This document shows positions 1 through 9,300 of a stretch of DNA of 45,236 nt, piece after piece. Numbering within the stretch: the first letter of the stretch is position 1; each line of letters begins with the position of its first letter. The notes beneath the pieces are model-generated. The model was given only the letters and a program-made list of their open reading frames with translations, was not told the DNA's origin and searched no databases. Source of the stretch: Bradyrhizobium sp. sGM-13 (GTDB lineage Bacteria > Pseudomonadota > Alphaproteobacteria > Rhizobiales > Xanthobacteraceae); the NCBI RefSeq assembly GCF_018398875.1, contig NZ_JAGWDK010000038.1:1-45236 (forward strand). Direction: 5' to 3'. Both the position numbers and the translations under genes were made by a program.

Positions 1-1874
1 ATCCACACGTGGTCCTACAAACTCGCCGACGCCGCCTGATATGATTCGAACCAAGCAAACGCTAATCTAGCTATCGGGCCGATCCACCTTGCGTCTGGGG
101 CAGCGCGATCGGGACTCGGCGCCTTGACTTGAGAGAGGCCGACGCTGTCCCTACCGCGCCCGCGCTGGCCATTGAAGTTGGCGGCGACGTGCCTCGGCGC
201 TCCGTGGTGGACCGAGGAAGCGCTGTCCCTACCACGCGCCGCTAACTTCGGTGGCCGGCTCACCCCTCAGCAAAGCTGGCCACCTCGCTTCCCTTGCCGC
301 CAAGTCGTATCGGCGAAAAGTCTTAGAGGCACCTACCTGGATTGGTGGGTGGGCTTGTCAGTTTCTTCGGAGAAAAATCTCGTGCTCTAAGCCGGGCGGC
401 CCAATAGTGGCCGTGTAGTTCACGCCGTGTAGGGTGAGATTTGTCTTCGTCTGAGAGATGCTTGGCAGCACGTTGTGCAAGCGCATTATGAACTTGAAGT
501 CTTCATCCGCCCATTGGTCACCATGCTATCAGCCTTGGGCGGGTAAAAAGATAGATTCGGCGACGGAGCTGATCGTAACTCGACTGGTCTGGCGAGCCTG
601 AGCCCGTGACGAATGGCGCGGGTTCGCCCTCCAACAACGCAACAGCCCTTGCTATCGCGGCATGGATGACGGATAAAATCGGTCCGCTTCATTGCTTAAC
701 TGTGAGCGCGAGTTCACAAGCAGCCCGGCGCTTCAGTCGGGCCCCATACTGAATCATTTGTCGGACCGCGACGCAACCAAAAGCCTCCGGTTAGCGAACA
801 GTGCCAGAACCTGCCCCGCGTTCCAAGCAAAGACGTGAAACGTGATGCCTCCGAGGATCTCTCTCGAGCTGAGGGCGCCTGCGCAGCCGAATTCGTTAAC
901 AACCTCGGCGTATTCTGAGCCAATCCCAACACTGCTGAGGCCCGAGTGCGTGACGCGACAATGCCCGGCTGGCAATGAGCGAGCGTTCGCGGACCTGTAA
1001 TCCGCATCGAGGTCCTCAGAATCGGCGGGATTAACGGCACCTCCGTTAGGCGGAATGCTAGCTTGTGCAGGTCCAGGGGCGCTCGGTATCACCATCACCT
1101 GCACCAACAGCCACGCAAATGCAGCAATTGCCTTGGAAGGCCCGAAGGCGTTGAAGAGGTGGATCGGCGCCCGCCATTGATAACAAGCACAAGATGCATC
1201 CCAACTCTTCTCCCTATGATCGCAACGCTGGATTTCAGCTCGCGCACTTCGCCCATTGGTGGGTCAGGCAGTCGATCGAGGCCGCCCAACCGTTCGATTT
1301 CGTTTCGCGCGTGTATTGTCCCAGATCCCACGCACGCGATGCCGGTCCAAGCGACGCGGGGTCCGAACCTAAATCAGGGAGCGTCGTGTTGATGCTGTGT
1401 TGAAAGAGAAAGGGGCGTGCCAGGCTGAGAAACGCCCACTAGACCCTATGTTCGCGCCCGGAGGTGACGGGCGGCCCGCCCCGCGGCAAGCTCCTATCGA
1501 AGGTTGCGCCGGATGAGCCGGCGCCGAGCGCGATGATTCCTGGCTCACAGTGTGGTTCCACGACAGCCGTCAGTTCGCGTGCGACGGGCCGTCAGCAAGG
1601 TATCCCAAATTTGCTTCCCAATACTTGCAGCAGGACCTGTCGGCTTAAAGACGCTTGTTGTCTCAAGTCGGACAGTAAGCATCAAGCCGCCAACTCCACT
1701 CAACCGTATTCTTCGGAAAGGCTTGGATCAATTCTTGGCACGATTGCTCCCATCTCTTGAACGCACTTCGGCAAGTTCGATAGCTCGAATCATTCAACGA
1801 TGGGCTGGAGCTTTCCATGGTCGCTTCTCCGTTGAGAGCTGCACGACTGCGAGATCGTGTTTGGAGACGCGGGT
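1..1874. other. No gene recognised
   Basis: I see no convincing gene here. Open frames are short, overlap on both strands and show no family motif. One minus-strand frame at about 754-1190 stays open and has a hydrophobic stretch, but I cannot tie it to a family. Together with the remnants that follow, this looks like decayed DNA of an accessory region. Confidence 0.5.
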
Positions 1875-2300
1875 GCTTACTGACGAAATAGAAGGTCGTT
1901 GTGGTCAGGATCGCGATCATCATGCCGAGGATGACGATCCGCCAGTTGGCGAGTGCCTAGGGCAAAGACTCGCGGGCCGTGGGATGCTTCTTCATCGCCA
2001 GAAATTCCGGCGTTTCCTCCGGCGTGCGGCCCAGGCAGAAGATAAGCGGAATGATTAGGCAACCGAGAAAGAACGGGATGCGCCAGCCCAGGCGGCTACT
2101 ACTCGTCCGGCATCGATTCGTTCAGCACGTAGCCCACGAGCGCCGCGACAAAGACGCGACCGGCTGGCTGGAGGACTGGAACAAGTAAGGCCAAAGACAA
2201 GCTAGTGATCCCGACCGGCGGCCTGGAGTGCTCGCATACCGCGATCTCCGCGCTCGCCTCCGACGACCTGCTGACGACACTGACGCGCCGTTCAGGCGGG
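1875..2300 (-). pseudogene. Remnant of MFS transporter (metabolite:H+ symporter type)
   Basis: Reading the minus strand in pieces gives blocks typical of the MHS branch of the major facilitator superfamily (citrate/dicarboxylate:proton symporters). They are a TPGRR-like loop, an FQSSSQPVA segment, AALVGYVLNE, then GWRIPFFLGCLIIPLIF, EETPEFLAMKKHP and NWRIVILGMMIAIL. The blocks lie in different frames, and a stop interrupts the last part (after ESLP). Only a middle part of the normally 420-450 residue protein is left and the C-terminal half is absent. It lies downstream of the SDR remnant on the same strand, so it probably ended an old catabolic operon. Family assignment is from remembered motifs; function is lost. 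Confidence 0.6.
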
Positions 2301-2319
2301 CGAAATTCATGGTTCATTA

Positions 2320-2797
2320 GGTTCGGACCAGAAACGATATGGTGCTGGATCGTAGATTCGAATGCGATCGGACCGATCCCTGGCGCCGATATCGAGCACC
2401 CCGCCCAAGCCTTGCGGTATCATTGCCGGCGAAAGCGCTACACGAGCAGGATCGTGCCTTGAGGTTATAGCCAATACCGCATCCCACTGCGCTCCTCCAT
2501 TCAAGGAATGAAGTGTCGGTAAATGATCGCGCATTGTTGACGAGGATCGCAACCATCCTGAGCTGCTCGGCCGCATCGGTGGCAACCTGTGGACTGCAGC
2601 GGCAGCAAAAGGCGCTCGCCGCATGTCCCTTCCGCCGACTGGCCCCTGACGACTTACTGCGCAGCTTCGAAATTGGACCGACAGTCGACGGCCACATGCG
2701 CTCCGAGCCGCGCGAATTCACGCGCGAGCCGGGCGTCCGAGGACGAACCGATGACGAGGGCGAGCTTTCCGATGAAGCCCGCGCCGGCCAAACTCAT
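2320..2797 (-). pseudogene. Remnant of short-chain dehydrogenase/reductase
   Basis: The minus strand starts with ATG at 2797, overlapping the stop of the HapK-like gene (ATGA). It encodes a Rossmann start (KLALVIGSSS, then ARLGAHVAVDCRS) like that of the intact SDR at 39385-40167. After about 50 residues an in-frame stop follows. Two other frames then continue the fold: ILVNNA in one, and QWDAVLAIT followed by PAMIPQGLGGVLDIG in another, matching QWETVMAIN and GMERTGWGRIINV of the intact SDR. At least one stop and two frameshifts make it non-functional. The same HapK-SDR overlap occurs at 39.4 kb, so the two loci are copies of one ancestral arrangement. Confidence 0.72.
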
Positions 2798-3117
2798 GGT
2801 TTGATGCGTTCCGTCCAGACCGACACTGTCTTGGATCTGTCGAGATACTTCTCGTAGAGTTCGTTGAGCATTTCCTTGCCGACCACAGCCAATTCAGCTT
2901 GATAGGCCGCGCGATCCGTCACCTCAATGCGCTCGACATAATCCCACGGGCCGCCCGATAAGCCAGCTCCGGTTTCGGTGATGCGGTGCGTACAATAGTT
3001 GACGATAGTTTTCATTTTGGCGGCGGTGACATAGTCCACCTCGCGTTCGAAGCGTTCATAGTCTGCCGCGCTGACACCCGCCTTTAATGCGGCAAATACA
3101 AATCGGACAACAGCCAT
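2794..3117 (-). CDS. Small HapK/RedY-like protein, intact copy
   Basis: This encodes a 107-residue protein that opens MAVVRFVFAALKAGVSAADY and ends with KYLDRSKTVSVWTERIKP. It is clearly homologous to the 15.6 kb protein and to broken copies at 6.0-6.4 kb and 39.2 kb. The shared pattern is LKxGVxxxxYE near the N-terminus, a central (D/Q)YxERIEV strand and a C-terminal KxLDxSK. Size and pattern fit the RedY/HapK-like group of small alpha+beta-barrel proteins known from prodiginine gene clusters, but I cannot confirm the family and the activity is unknown. It follows an ATPase remnant and overlaps an SDR remnant by ATGA. Both neighbours are dead, so expression is doubtful although the frame is intact. 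Confidence 0.7.
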   Translation of the reverse strand: MAVVRFVFAALKAGVSAADYERFEREVDYVTAAKMKTIVNYCTHRITETGAGLSGGPWDYVERIEVTDRAAYQAELAVVGKEMLNELYEKYLDRSKTVSVWTERIKP

Positions 3118-3152
3118 AATTCATCCTTCTCCTTGTTGTGACGGACCAGAAA

Positions 3153-3510
3153 TCAAGCGACCAGCTCTGAGCCAAGATGACAGGTGACAAATCGGCCGGG
3201 CGCGAGCTCCTTCAAGGGCGGTCTTTCTGCTCAGATGGGGAGAACGCCCGCGCAGCCTGCATCCGGGCGCGAAATCGACAGAGCTTGGGATTTCGCCGGC
3301 TAACGTGAAGTCGTCTCGCTTTGCGTCGGCATCGGGCACGGAACGGCGACCGGTCAGGCTCGCGTAAGGGTGCAAGCGCGTCGCGAACAAATCGCGTGTG
3401 TCAGACATCTCCACGACGCTGCAGAGATACATCACTGCAACGCCGCTCGCGAGGTACTTCACCGCGCGACTCGTGCCAAAGCCCGTGCTGGACGAACGAC
3501 AGCGGCACCC
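3153..3510 (-). pseudogene. 3' remnant of peptide-type ABC transporter ATPase (DppF-like)
   Basis: The minus strand shows VKYLAS, VAVMYL, SDTRDLFA, LHPY, KRDDFTLAGEIPS and GCRLRGR, the C-terminal third of a DppF/OppF-type ATPase. It matches the intact gene at 6463-7452 almost block for block. Upstream homology fades before the Walker B region, and the segment after GCRLRGR is frameshifted. The old stop (3153-3155) and the gap to the following HapK-like gene match those of the 6.4 kb locus, at a constant offset of about 3310 bases. This is therefore a segmental duplication of ATPase 3' end plus HapK-like gene. Confidence 0.78.
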
Positions 3511-3549
3511 GCGAAGCATGCTGCCAAGCTTCAATCGGCGGGACCGCAT

Positions 3550-4485
3550 TCAACAGTGCAGCGTCTATGGCATTGATTTGGATCGATCGAGCGAGTTTCA
3601 TCTGAACTCCGAGGCCGCCTCTGCGAGACGGCCGTGGTCGTAGTGTATCCCACCGTGTCCCAGCAATCGGCGTGCCACAAAAGAGGTTGTGCGAGCTTGG
3701 TTGCAGAGGGGAAAAACCATGTTCTTGGCGACGCGCCGGTGGAACTACTTGCGCCTTCCTGTCGGGTTCCGCACATAGCCGTCTTCAGCCGGACACGGCT
3801 GAACACGACAACACGCAGGCAGGATGGGGGCGAGTTGATGCAGTACAAGCAGGGACTTATCGGAGAACCCCGAGGCGCCGCGTCGGGTAGAGCGGTCCCT
3901 CAGCTCACCGGCCACTTCTGGCAGCTGTTCCTGACCAGCTCCATCGGCCTAGAGTCCCTCTACGAGATCTCGTCATACAGAGCCGACATCTTGCTAGCGT
4001 CGAGCAGGTAATTGAGCTTAACGGGGCGGCGAGATAGGCGAAAGATGGAGATGTCCGGCGAGAGGCTCAATCGCGGCTTCGCCTTCCGGGCAATGATCAA
4101 CACGTACTGGACGAATAGTGCTGCGCGCTTTTCTTCCGCCATCTGCGTTTGAACTTTAGCGCGATGACCTCGCGAAGCCTGAACCGGCCGGCCTCCCTCG
4201 TTCCGCCCTTTATTACGGTGACAGGCGTTCATCCTTGTCCAGCCGGCCAGAGCACAGTGTTCTCGATTGCAGTCTTTAAAATTGCGCTCGATCTAAGCCA
4301 AGTTCCGGGCGTATCGGCCGGCGCGAAGCGCGATGCAATTGCTGCGGGCGTCACGCTTAGCGCGATCCGAACCAGGCAGCCGATCAATCGCCGCGATCCT
4401 TCCAACGGCGTATCGCGGACCCGATACGCGTTGTAAGGTCAACGGCCGCGTCTCGAAAAGCAGAACATCATCATTCACTGCGTGC
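3550..4485. other. No gene recognised
   Basis: The frames here are short, overlapping and without motifs I know. A minus-strand frame at 3960-4232 (about 90 codons) has a plausible composition in its second half but no recognisable domain. The stretch separates two decayed loci and is probably decayed DNA. Confidence 0.45.
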
Positions 4486-4500
4486 TGGCATGCTAATTGC
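4486..4500 (+). promoter_or_regulatory. Candidate sigma-54 (-24/-12) promoter
   Basis: TGGCATGCTAATTGC matches the RpoN consensus TGGCACG-N4-TTGC with one mismatch and correct spacing. It lies about 135 bases upstream of the glmS/nodM start on the same strand. I saw no clear NifA site (TGT-N10-ACA) and no nod box above it. A single match of this quality can occur by chance. Confidence 0.3.
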
Positions 4501-4633
4501 CTGCCTGTGGCTCAACACATAAATGGTAAGGCATGATCAATCTGACGGACAGCGCGACGTTAGCTTGCCGCCCACATTTTCAAGCGGGACGACGATATCG
4601 TTCAAGTGCAGCTAATGGGGGAGATTGATCTAC

Positions 4634-6006
4634 GTGTGCGGGATTGTCGGCATTTTGGGACGCGCTGCGGTCGCGGACCAACTCGTCGCTTCGCTGAAGC
4701 GGCGGATTATCGCGGCTCTGAGTCTGCGGGTGTTGCGACGTATCTGGACTCGGATGCGATTGCGCTTGCGCCGTTCCCCGACACCATCACCTATCTCGAG
4801 GACGACGATTGGGCCGTGCTCACCCGCAAGACCAGCGTGATCTTTAACGCGCAAGGCGCCGTTGCCCATCGCGAGGTGGTGAAATCAGGGGGCTCGTCGT
4901 TCCTGGTCAAAACGGCGAATTATCGTCACTTCATGGCCAAGGAAATTCACGCGCAGCCGGAAGTGGTGGGCCATACACTCCGGCGCTATGTCGACGTGGC
5001 CGCCGAGCGCATCGCGTTGCCGCAGAGACTGCCATTCGACTTCAACGACATTGGCCGCATATCGATCACGGGTTGCGGCAGCTCGAGCTATGCCGGCTAT
5101 GTCGCCAAATATTGGTTCGAGCGTCTGGCCCGCGTCCCAGTCGAGCTCGATGTTGCCTCCGAATTCCGCTACCGCGAGGCGCCGCTGCGCAAAGGCGATC
5201 TTGCCATCTTCATCTCGCAATCGGGCGAGACGGCCGACACGCTGGCCGCGCTCCGCTACGTCAAGGCGCAAGGGCTCCATACGCTCTCAGTCGTCAACGT
5301 GCCTACCTCGGCCATTGCGCGTGAGAGCGAGACCATGCTGCAGACGCTGGCCGGGCCCCAAATCGGCGTCGCCTCGACCAAAGCGTTCACCTGCCAGCTG
5401 ATGGTGCTCGCCGCGCTCGCGGTCGCCGCCGGCAAGTCGCGCGGTGAATTGTCCGACGCCGAGGAGACCAGGCTCGTGCAGAGGTTGATCGAGATTCCGA
5501 GGCTGATGGCAACCGCGCTCGCCACCGAGCCCCAAATCGAAAAGCTCGCGCGCGACATGGCGAAATGTCGCAACGTCGTCTATCTCGGCCGCGGCACCTC
5601 GTTCCCGCTGGCGCTGGAAGGCGCGCTGAAGCTGAAGGAAATCTCTTGTGTCCACGCCGAAGGCTATGCCGCCGGCGAGCTCAAGCACGGCCCGATTGCG
5701 TTGATCGACGAGACCATGCCTGTGGTCGTCATCGCGCCCTATGACGGGGTGTTCGAAAAGACCGTCTCAAACATGCAGGAAGTTGCAGCAAGAGGCGGCA
5801 ATATTATCCTGATGACCGATGCAAAAGGCGCGAGGGAGGCGATCGTAGACCCGCTCGTGACCATCGTGCTGCCAGACATGCCGGCAACCTTTACGCCGAT
5901 GGTCTATGACATTCCGATGCAGCTTTTAGCCTATCATACCGCGGTGGTGATGGGCACCAACGTGGATCAGCCGCGCAATCTTGCTAAAGCGGTGACCGTA
6001 GAATAG
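4634..6006 (+). pseudogene. glmS: Glucosamine-6-phosphate synthase (GlmS/NodM), frameshifted and internally deleted
   Basis: GlmS makes glucosamine-6-phosphate from fructose-6-phosphate and glutamine; rhizobia often carry a symbiotic copy, nodM. A GTG start at 4634 gives MCGIVGILGR with the catalytic Cys next to the start, then DQLVASLKR. Near 4703 one base is missing. The next frame continues DYRGSESAGVAT and jumps at about 4740 directly to YLDSDAIALAPF, skipping roughly 150 residues of the glutaminase domain. From there the frame is intact to the stop: both SIS domains are present (CGSSSYAG, SQSGETADT, LGRGTSFPLALEGALKLKE) and it ends DQPRNLAKAVTVE like a full GlmS. Glutamine-dependent activity must be lost. 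A GTG at 4606 opens a 466-codon frame through the SIS part, so an SIS-only protein cannot be excluded. Confidence 0.85.
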
Positions 6007-6038
6007 GCGGGCTTAGATAGATGTCACTGGAACAGGTT

Positions 6039-6426
6039 TTATTTTGTTTGGTACAGTGGGGATGGTGTTTCAGCGCCGCAAATGACCGCATGCGGACCTG
6101 ATCCGCCTTCGATGCGCTCTGACCAGACCGATACTGTCTTGGATTTATCGAGATATTTCTCGTAAAGTTCGTCGATCAGTTCCGTGCCGGCAACGGCAAG
6201 TTCAGCTTCATAGGCTGCACGGTCGGTCACCTCAATGCGCTCGACGTAGTGCCGCGGTCCGCCCGATAGGCTAGCACCGGTTTCGGTGATGCGGTGCGTT
6301 CGATAGCTCACGATAGTCTTTGATTGGAGGCGATGGGACATAGTCCAGCTCGTGCTCGAAGCGTTCATAGTCTGCCGCACTGACACCCGGCTTCAATGCG
6401 GCAAACACAAGTCGGACAATCCTCAT
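6039..6426 (-). pseudogene. Frameshifted HapK/RedY-like small gene
   Basis: From ATG at 6426 the minus strand encodes MRIVRLVFAALKPGVSAADY and then FEHELDYV, close to the 2.8-3.1 kb copy. A frameshift near 6335-6345 follows. A second frame then resumes with KTIVSYRTHRITETGASLSG, YVERIEV and KYLDKSKTVSVWSERIE. The second frame also lacks the usual stop and runs about 23 residues further to 6039, towards the convergent glmS remnant. It lies 37 bases downstream of the intact ATPase gene, so it was the last gene of that transporter operon. Sequencing error in the middle is possible, but the lost stop supports real decay. Confidence 0.75.
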
Positions 6427-6462
6427 GATGGATCGTCATCCTTTGTTATGGCGGACCTGAAA

Positions 6463-7452
6463 TCAAGGGCACAGCTCTGAGACGAGATGACAGGCGACGA
6501 ATCGGCCCGGCGCGATCTCCTTCAACGGCGGTTTTTCTGCGCAGATAGGTTTGGCCAATGGACAACGCCCGCGCAGCCTGCATCCGGTCTCGACATCAAT
6601 GGGGCTTGGAATTTCGCCTGCCAATGTGAAGTCGTCCCGCCTTGCGTCGGGATCGGGCACCGGAACGGCCGCCAATAACGCTCGCGTGTAGGGGTGCAAG
6701 GGCTTCGCGAACAGATCGCGTGTGTCCGATAATTCCACGATGCTGCCGAGATACATCACTGCAACGCGGCTCGCGAGGTACTTCACCGTGGCCAGATCGT
6801 GCGAAATGAAGAGGTAGGATAGCCCGAGATGTTCGCGCAGCTTCTCCAGCAGGAGAATCGCTCGCGACCGCAACGAGACGTCGAGTGCGGACGTCGGTTC
6901 GTCGAGAACAACAAAGCGAGGATTTGTCGCGATCGCCCGGGCAATATTCACGCGCTGGCGTTGGCCACCCGAAAGCTCGTGGGGATAGCTGTCCAAAAGA
7001 TCGCGGCCAAGACCCACCTCGTGCATGAGCTCTTCGACCCGTGCGCGGCGTTCCTTTGCATCAAATTTGGTATGAAGCGTGAGCGCCTCCTCGACCATGC
7101 TTCTCACCGAAAGCCTGGGATTGAGGGACGCGGTGGGATCCTGGAACACCATTTGGATGTCCCGGCGGAATGGCCTCATTGCTTGCGCGTCAAGCGTCGC
7201 GATCTCCTTGCCGGCATAGCGGACAGACCCCGCCGTCGGTTTCAGTAACCGAACCAGGCAACGCGCGACGGTCGATTTGCCACAGCCTGACTCACCAACC
7301 AGTCCGAGGGTTTCGCCGGCCTCTACGTCGAAGGAGACGGAATCGACCGCTCGCAAGACAGGCTCGGCTTGACCACGTAGGCGCGCGAGTGTGCCGCCAA
7401 TCCCGCCCAGCGGAAAGTGCATTTGCAGATCACGAATCTCAACAAGTGCCAC
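6463..7452 (-). CDS. Peptide/nickel-type ABC transporter ATP-binding protein (DppF-like)
   Basis: This is the second ATPase of a DppABCDF-type importer, acting at the inner face of the cytoplasmic membrane. It shows Walker A GLVGESGCGKST, Q-loop MVFQDP, signature LSGGQRQRVNIA, Walker B FVVLDEPTSALD and H-loop FISHDLATV. The C-terminal oligopeptide-transporter extension has the Cys-containing GCRLRGRCPLAKPIC. I prefer the GTG at 7452 (GAGGAA lies about 8 bases upstream, product 329 residues); an ATG at 7470 has no visible ribosome site. It overlaps the 3' end of the DppD-like gene, so the two are probably translationally coupled. Solute specificity cannot be read from the ATPase. Confidence 0.93.
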   Translation of the reverse strand: MALVEIRDLQMHFPLGGIGGTLARLRGQAEPVLRAVDSVSFDVEAGETLGLVGESGCGKSTVARCLVRLLKPTAGSVRYAGKEIATLDAQAMRPFRRDIQMVFQDPTASLNPRLSVRSMVEEALTLHTKFDAKERRARVEELMHEVGLGRDLLDSYPHELSGGQRQRVNIARAIATNPRFVVLDEPTSALDVSLRSRAILLLEKLREHLGLSYLFISHDLATVKYLASRVAVMYLGSIVELSDTRDLFAKPLHPYTRALLAAVPVPDPDARRDDFTLAGEIPSPIDVETGCRLRGRCPLAKPICAEKPPLKEIAPGRFVACHLVSELCP

Positions 7453-8416
7453 GACGTTCCTCAAATCCATAACATGCTACAACATGGCCGGGAGCGGCCT
7501 CGACCATCGGGGGCCGCGAAACGCGACAGCGATCCATCGTCCACTCACAACGTCCTGCGTAACGGCAGCCGCTGGGCGGGTTGATCAATGAAGGAACCGA
7601 GCCCGATATCGGCTCAAGCACGACATCCCGATCTACTCTCGGGATCGATCGGACGAGCGCCTTCGTATATGGATGAGCGGGATTATGGAACAGGTCCCGC
7701 ACGGGCGCGCATTCAACCAGCTGGCCCGCATGCATAACGGCAACGCGGTCGCAGATTTCGGCAACGACGCCCAGATCGTGCGTAACGAGCATGATCGCGG
7801 CTCCCGTCTTGGTGCTCAATTCGCGTAAAAGATCGAGAATCTTGGCTGCGATCGACACGTCAAGCCCGGTGGTGGGCTCGTCCGCAAGCAGGAGCTGAGG
7901 TGAGGTTGCAAGCGCCATCGCGATCATGACGCGTTGACACATTCCCCCCGAGAGCTGATGCGGGTATTGGTTGGCCCGCTTCTCTGGTGCTGGAATGCGA
8001 ACAAGGCGCAGCATCTCCAGCATCCTCTTCTCGGCCTCTCGCGTCGACAAACCTGCGTGCACCATCAGCAAGCGCGAAATCTGCCTTCCAACGGTCAGGA
8101 GCGGGTTAAGCGCGGTTCGCGGCGTTTGCGAGACCATCGCGATCTTCGCGCCGCGCATTCGGCGCATCTGCTCCGCAGGAAGCGAGCCAAGATCAATGCC
8201 GTCGAAGTGGACGCTTCCTGACACCACACGCCCTGGCGGGCGGATCAGGCGCAGGACGGCGAAAGACGTCACCGACTTCCCCGACCCGGACTCACCGACT
8301 AGTCCAAGAATCTCGCCTCGGCGAATCGTCAGGTTAATGTGATCGACGGCTTCAATCGCGCCTTGATTGATCTGAAAATGAACAGTCAGATCCGAGATCT
8401 CAAGCATTTCGGTCAT
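7439..8416 (-). CDS. Peptide/nickel-type ABC transporter ATP-binding protein (DppD-like)
   Basis: This 325-residue ATPase is the partner of the DppF-like protein. It has Walker A GLVGESGSGKS, LSGGMCQRVMIAMALA as signature, Walker B LLLADEPTTGLD, and the H-loop in MLVTHDLGVVAEICD. The C-terminal oligopeptide/dipeptide domain ends with GCRYAGRCEWTMDRC. Its start codon overlaps the stop of the permease upstream (ATGA at 8413-8416), and its 3' end overlaps the next ATPase. All five transporter genes are intact and in the usual order (binding protein, two permeases, two ATPases). Confidence 0.93.
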   Translation of the reverse strand: MTEMLEISDLTVHFQINQGAIEAVDHINLTIRRGEILGLVGESGSGKSVTSFAVLRLIRPPGRVVSGSVHFDGIDLGSLPAEQMRRMRGAKIAMVSQTPRTALNPLLTVGRQISRLLMVHAGLSTREAEKRMLEMLRLVRIPAPEKRANQYPHQLSGGMCQRVMIAMALATSPQLLLADEPTTGLDVSIAAKILDLLRELSTKTGAAIMLVTHDLGVVAEICDRVAVMHAGQLVECAPVRDLFHNPAHPYTKALVRSIPRVDRDVVLEPISGSVPSLINPPSGCRYAGRCEWTMDRCRVSRPPMVEAAPGHVVACYGFEERRGTC

Positions 8417-9300
8417 CTCAGCCCCCTCATGCGCGGGTCCAGCAAATCACGCAGTCCATCACCGATAAGGTTGAATGCGAGAACGGAAACCATGATCGCC
8501 AGACCAGGAAACAGGAAGAGCCACCATTCTCCTGTGACGATCTGTGAGGCGCCTTCAGCTGTCATAACGCCCCATTCGCTTTGCGGAGGCTGAATTCCGA
8601 GCCCGATAAACGATAGCGACGCCATTGTCAGAAGCGCGAAACCCGTCGAGAGGGTGGCCTGTACGATCAGCGGCGGAAGGCAGTTGGGCAGCAAGTGAAT
8701 CAACACAATCCTCCAGGTTGGATTACCGAGAGTGCGTGCTGCATCGGCATACTCCATTTCGCGAAGCCGAAGCATCTCTCCACGCGTGAGCCGCAAGTAT
8801 GCCGGGATTTGGGTGATCGAGATGGCAATTGCGACATTGGTGATGGAATTGCCAAGGCCAGCTGTGATGCCCATGGCCAATACGAACGCCGGAAAGGCCA
8901 TGAGAGCGTCGACTACGCGCATCGCGAGAGTATCAGCCCAACCTCGGCTGTATCCTACGACCGCTCCAAGCAAGCCTCCGATTGTGACAGCAATCAATGT
9001 TGCCGCAAAGGCCACCAGCAGGTCGACGCGTGCGGCAAAAATGATCCGCGAGAGTTGATCCCGGCCGAACTCGTCAGTGCCAAGCGGATGCTGCCAGGAG
9101 GGCGGCTGCAGGGAGGCTGCGGGATCGGTGGCATCGGGCGCGTAGGGCGCCACGATTGGCGCGAGTATCGCAGCCGCTGCGATCAGAACGATCACGCAGA
9201 GTGCCGCAAACGAAACTGGATTTCGCTGAAGCCGCTGCCACACCAAAGACGAAGCCACTGGTTTGGAAATTGAGGAGGACACAGACAATGATGAAGACAT
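8413..9300 (-). CDS. ABC transporter permease (DppC-like)
   Basis: This is a 295-residue inner-membrane permease of the DppC/OppC type. The N-terminus has a Ser-rich cytoplasmic leader and a first transmembrane segment (about residues 33-55). The periplasmic motif HPLGTDEFGRDQLSRI is typical of DppC. About five further helices follow, with the EAA-like loop around EYADAARTLGNPTWRIVLIH that docks on the ATPases. The start overlaps the stop of the preceding permease by one base (TGATG) and the end overlaps the DppD-like gene, which indicates one coupled operon. Confidence 0.92.
   Translation of the reverse strand: MSSSLSVSSSISKPVASSLVWQRLQRNPVSFAALCVIVLIAAAAILAPIVAPYAPDATDPAASLQPPSWQHPLGTDEFGRDQLSRIIFAARVDLLVAFAATLIAVTIGGLLGAVVGYSRGWADTLAMRVVDALMAFPAFVLAMGITAGLGNSITNVAIAISITQIPAYLRLTRGEMLRLREMEYADAARTLGNPTWRIVLIHLLPNCLPPLIVQATLSTGFALLTMASLSFIGLGIQPPQSEWGVMTAEGASQIVTGEWWLFLFPGLAIMVSVLAFNLIGDGLRDLLDPRMRGLR

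Noticed and set aside
1663..1923. Possible transposase remnant on the minus strand (SSYRTCRSAFKRWEQSC)
   Set aside because: Only a faint resemblance to IS helix-turn-helix regions; too short to support.
4261..4633. nod box upstream of the glmS/nodM remnant
   Set aside because: No stretch matches the conserved nod box blocks with proper spacing.
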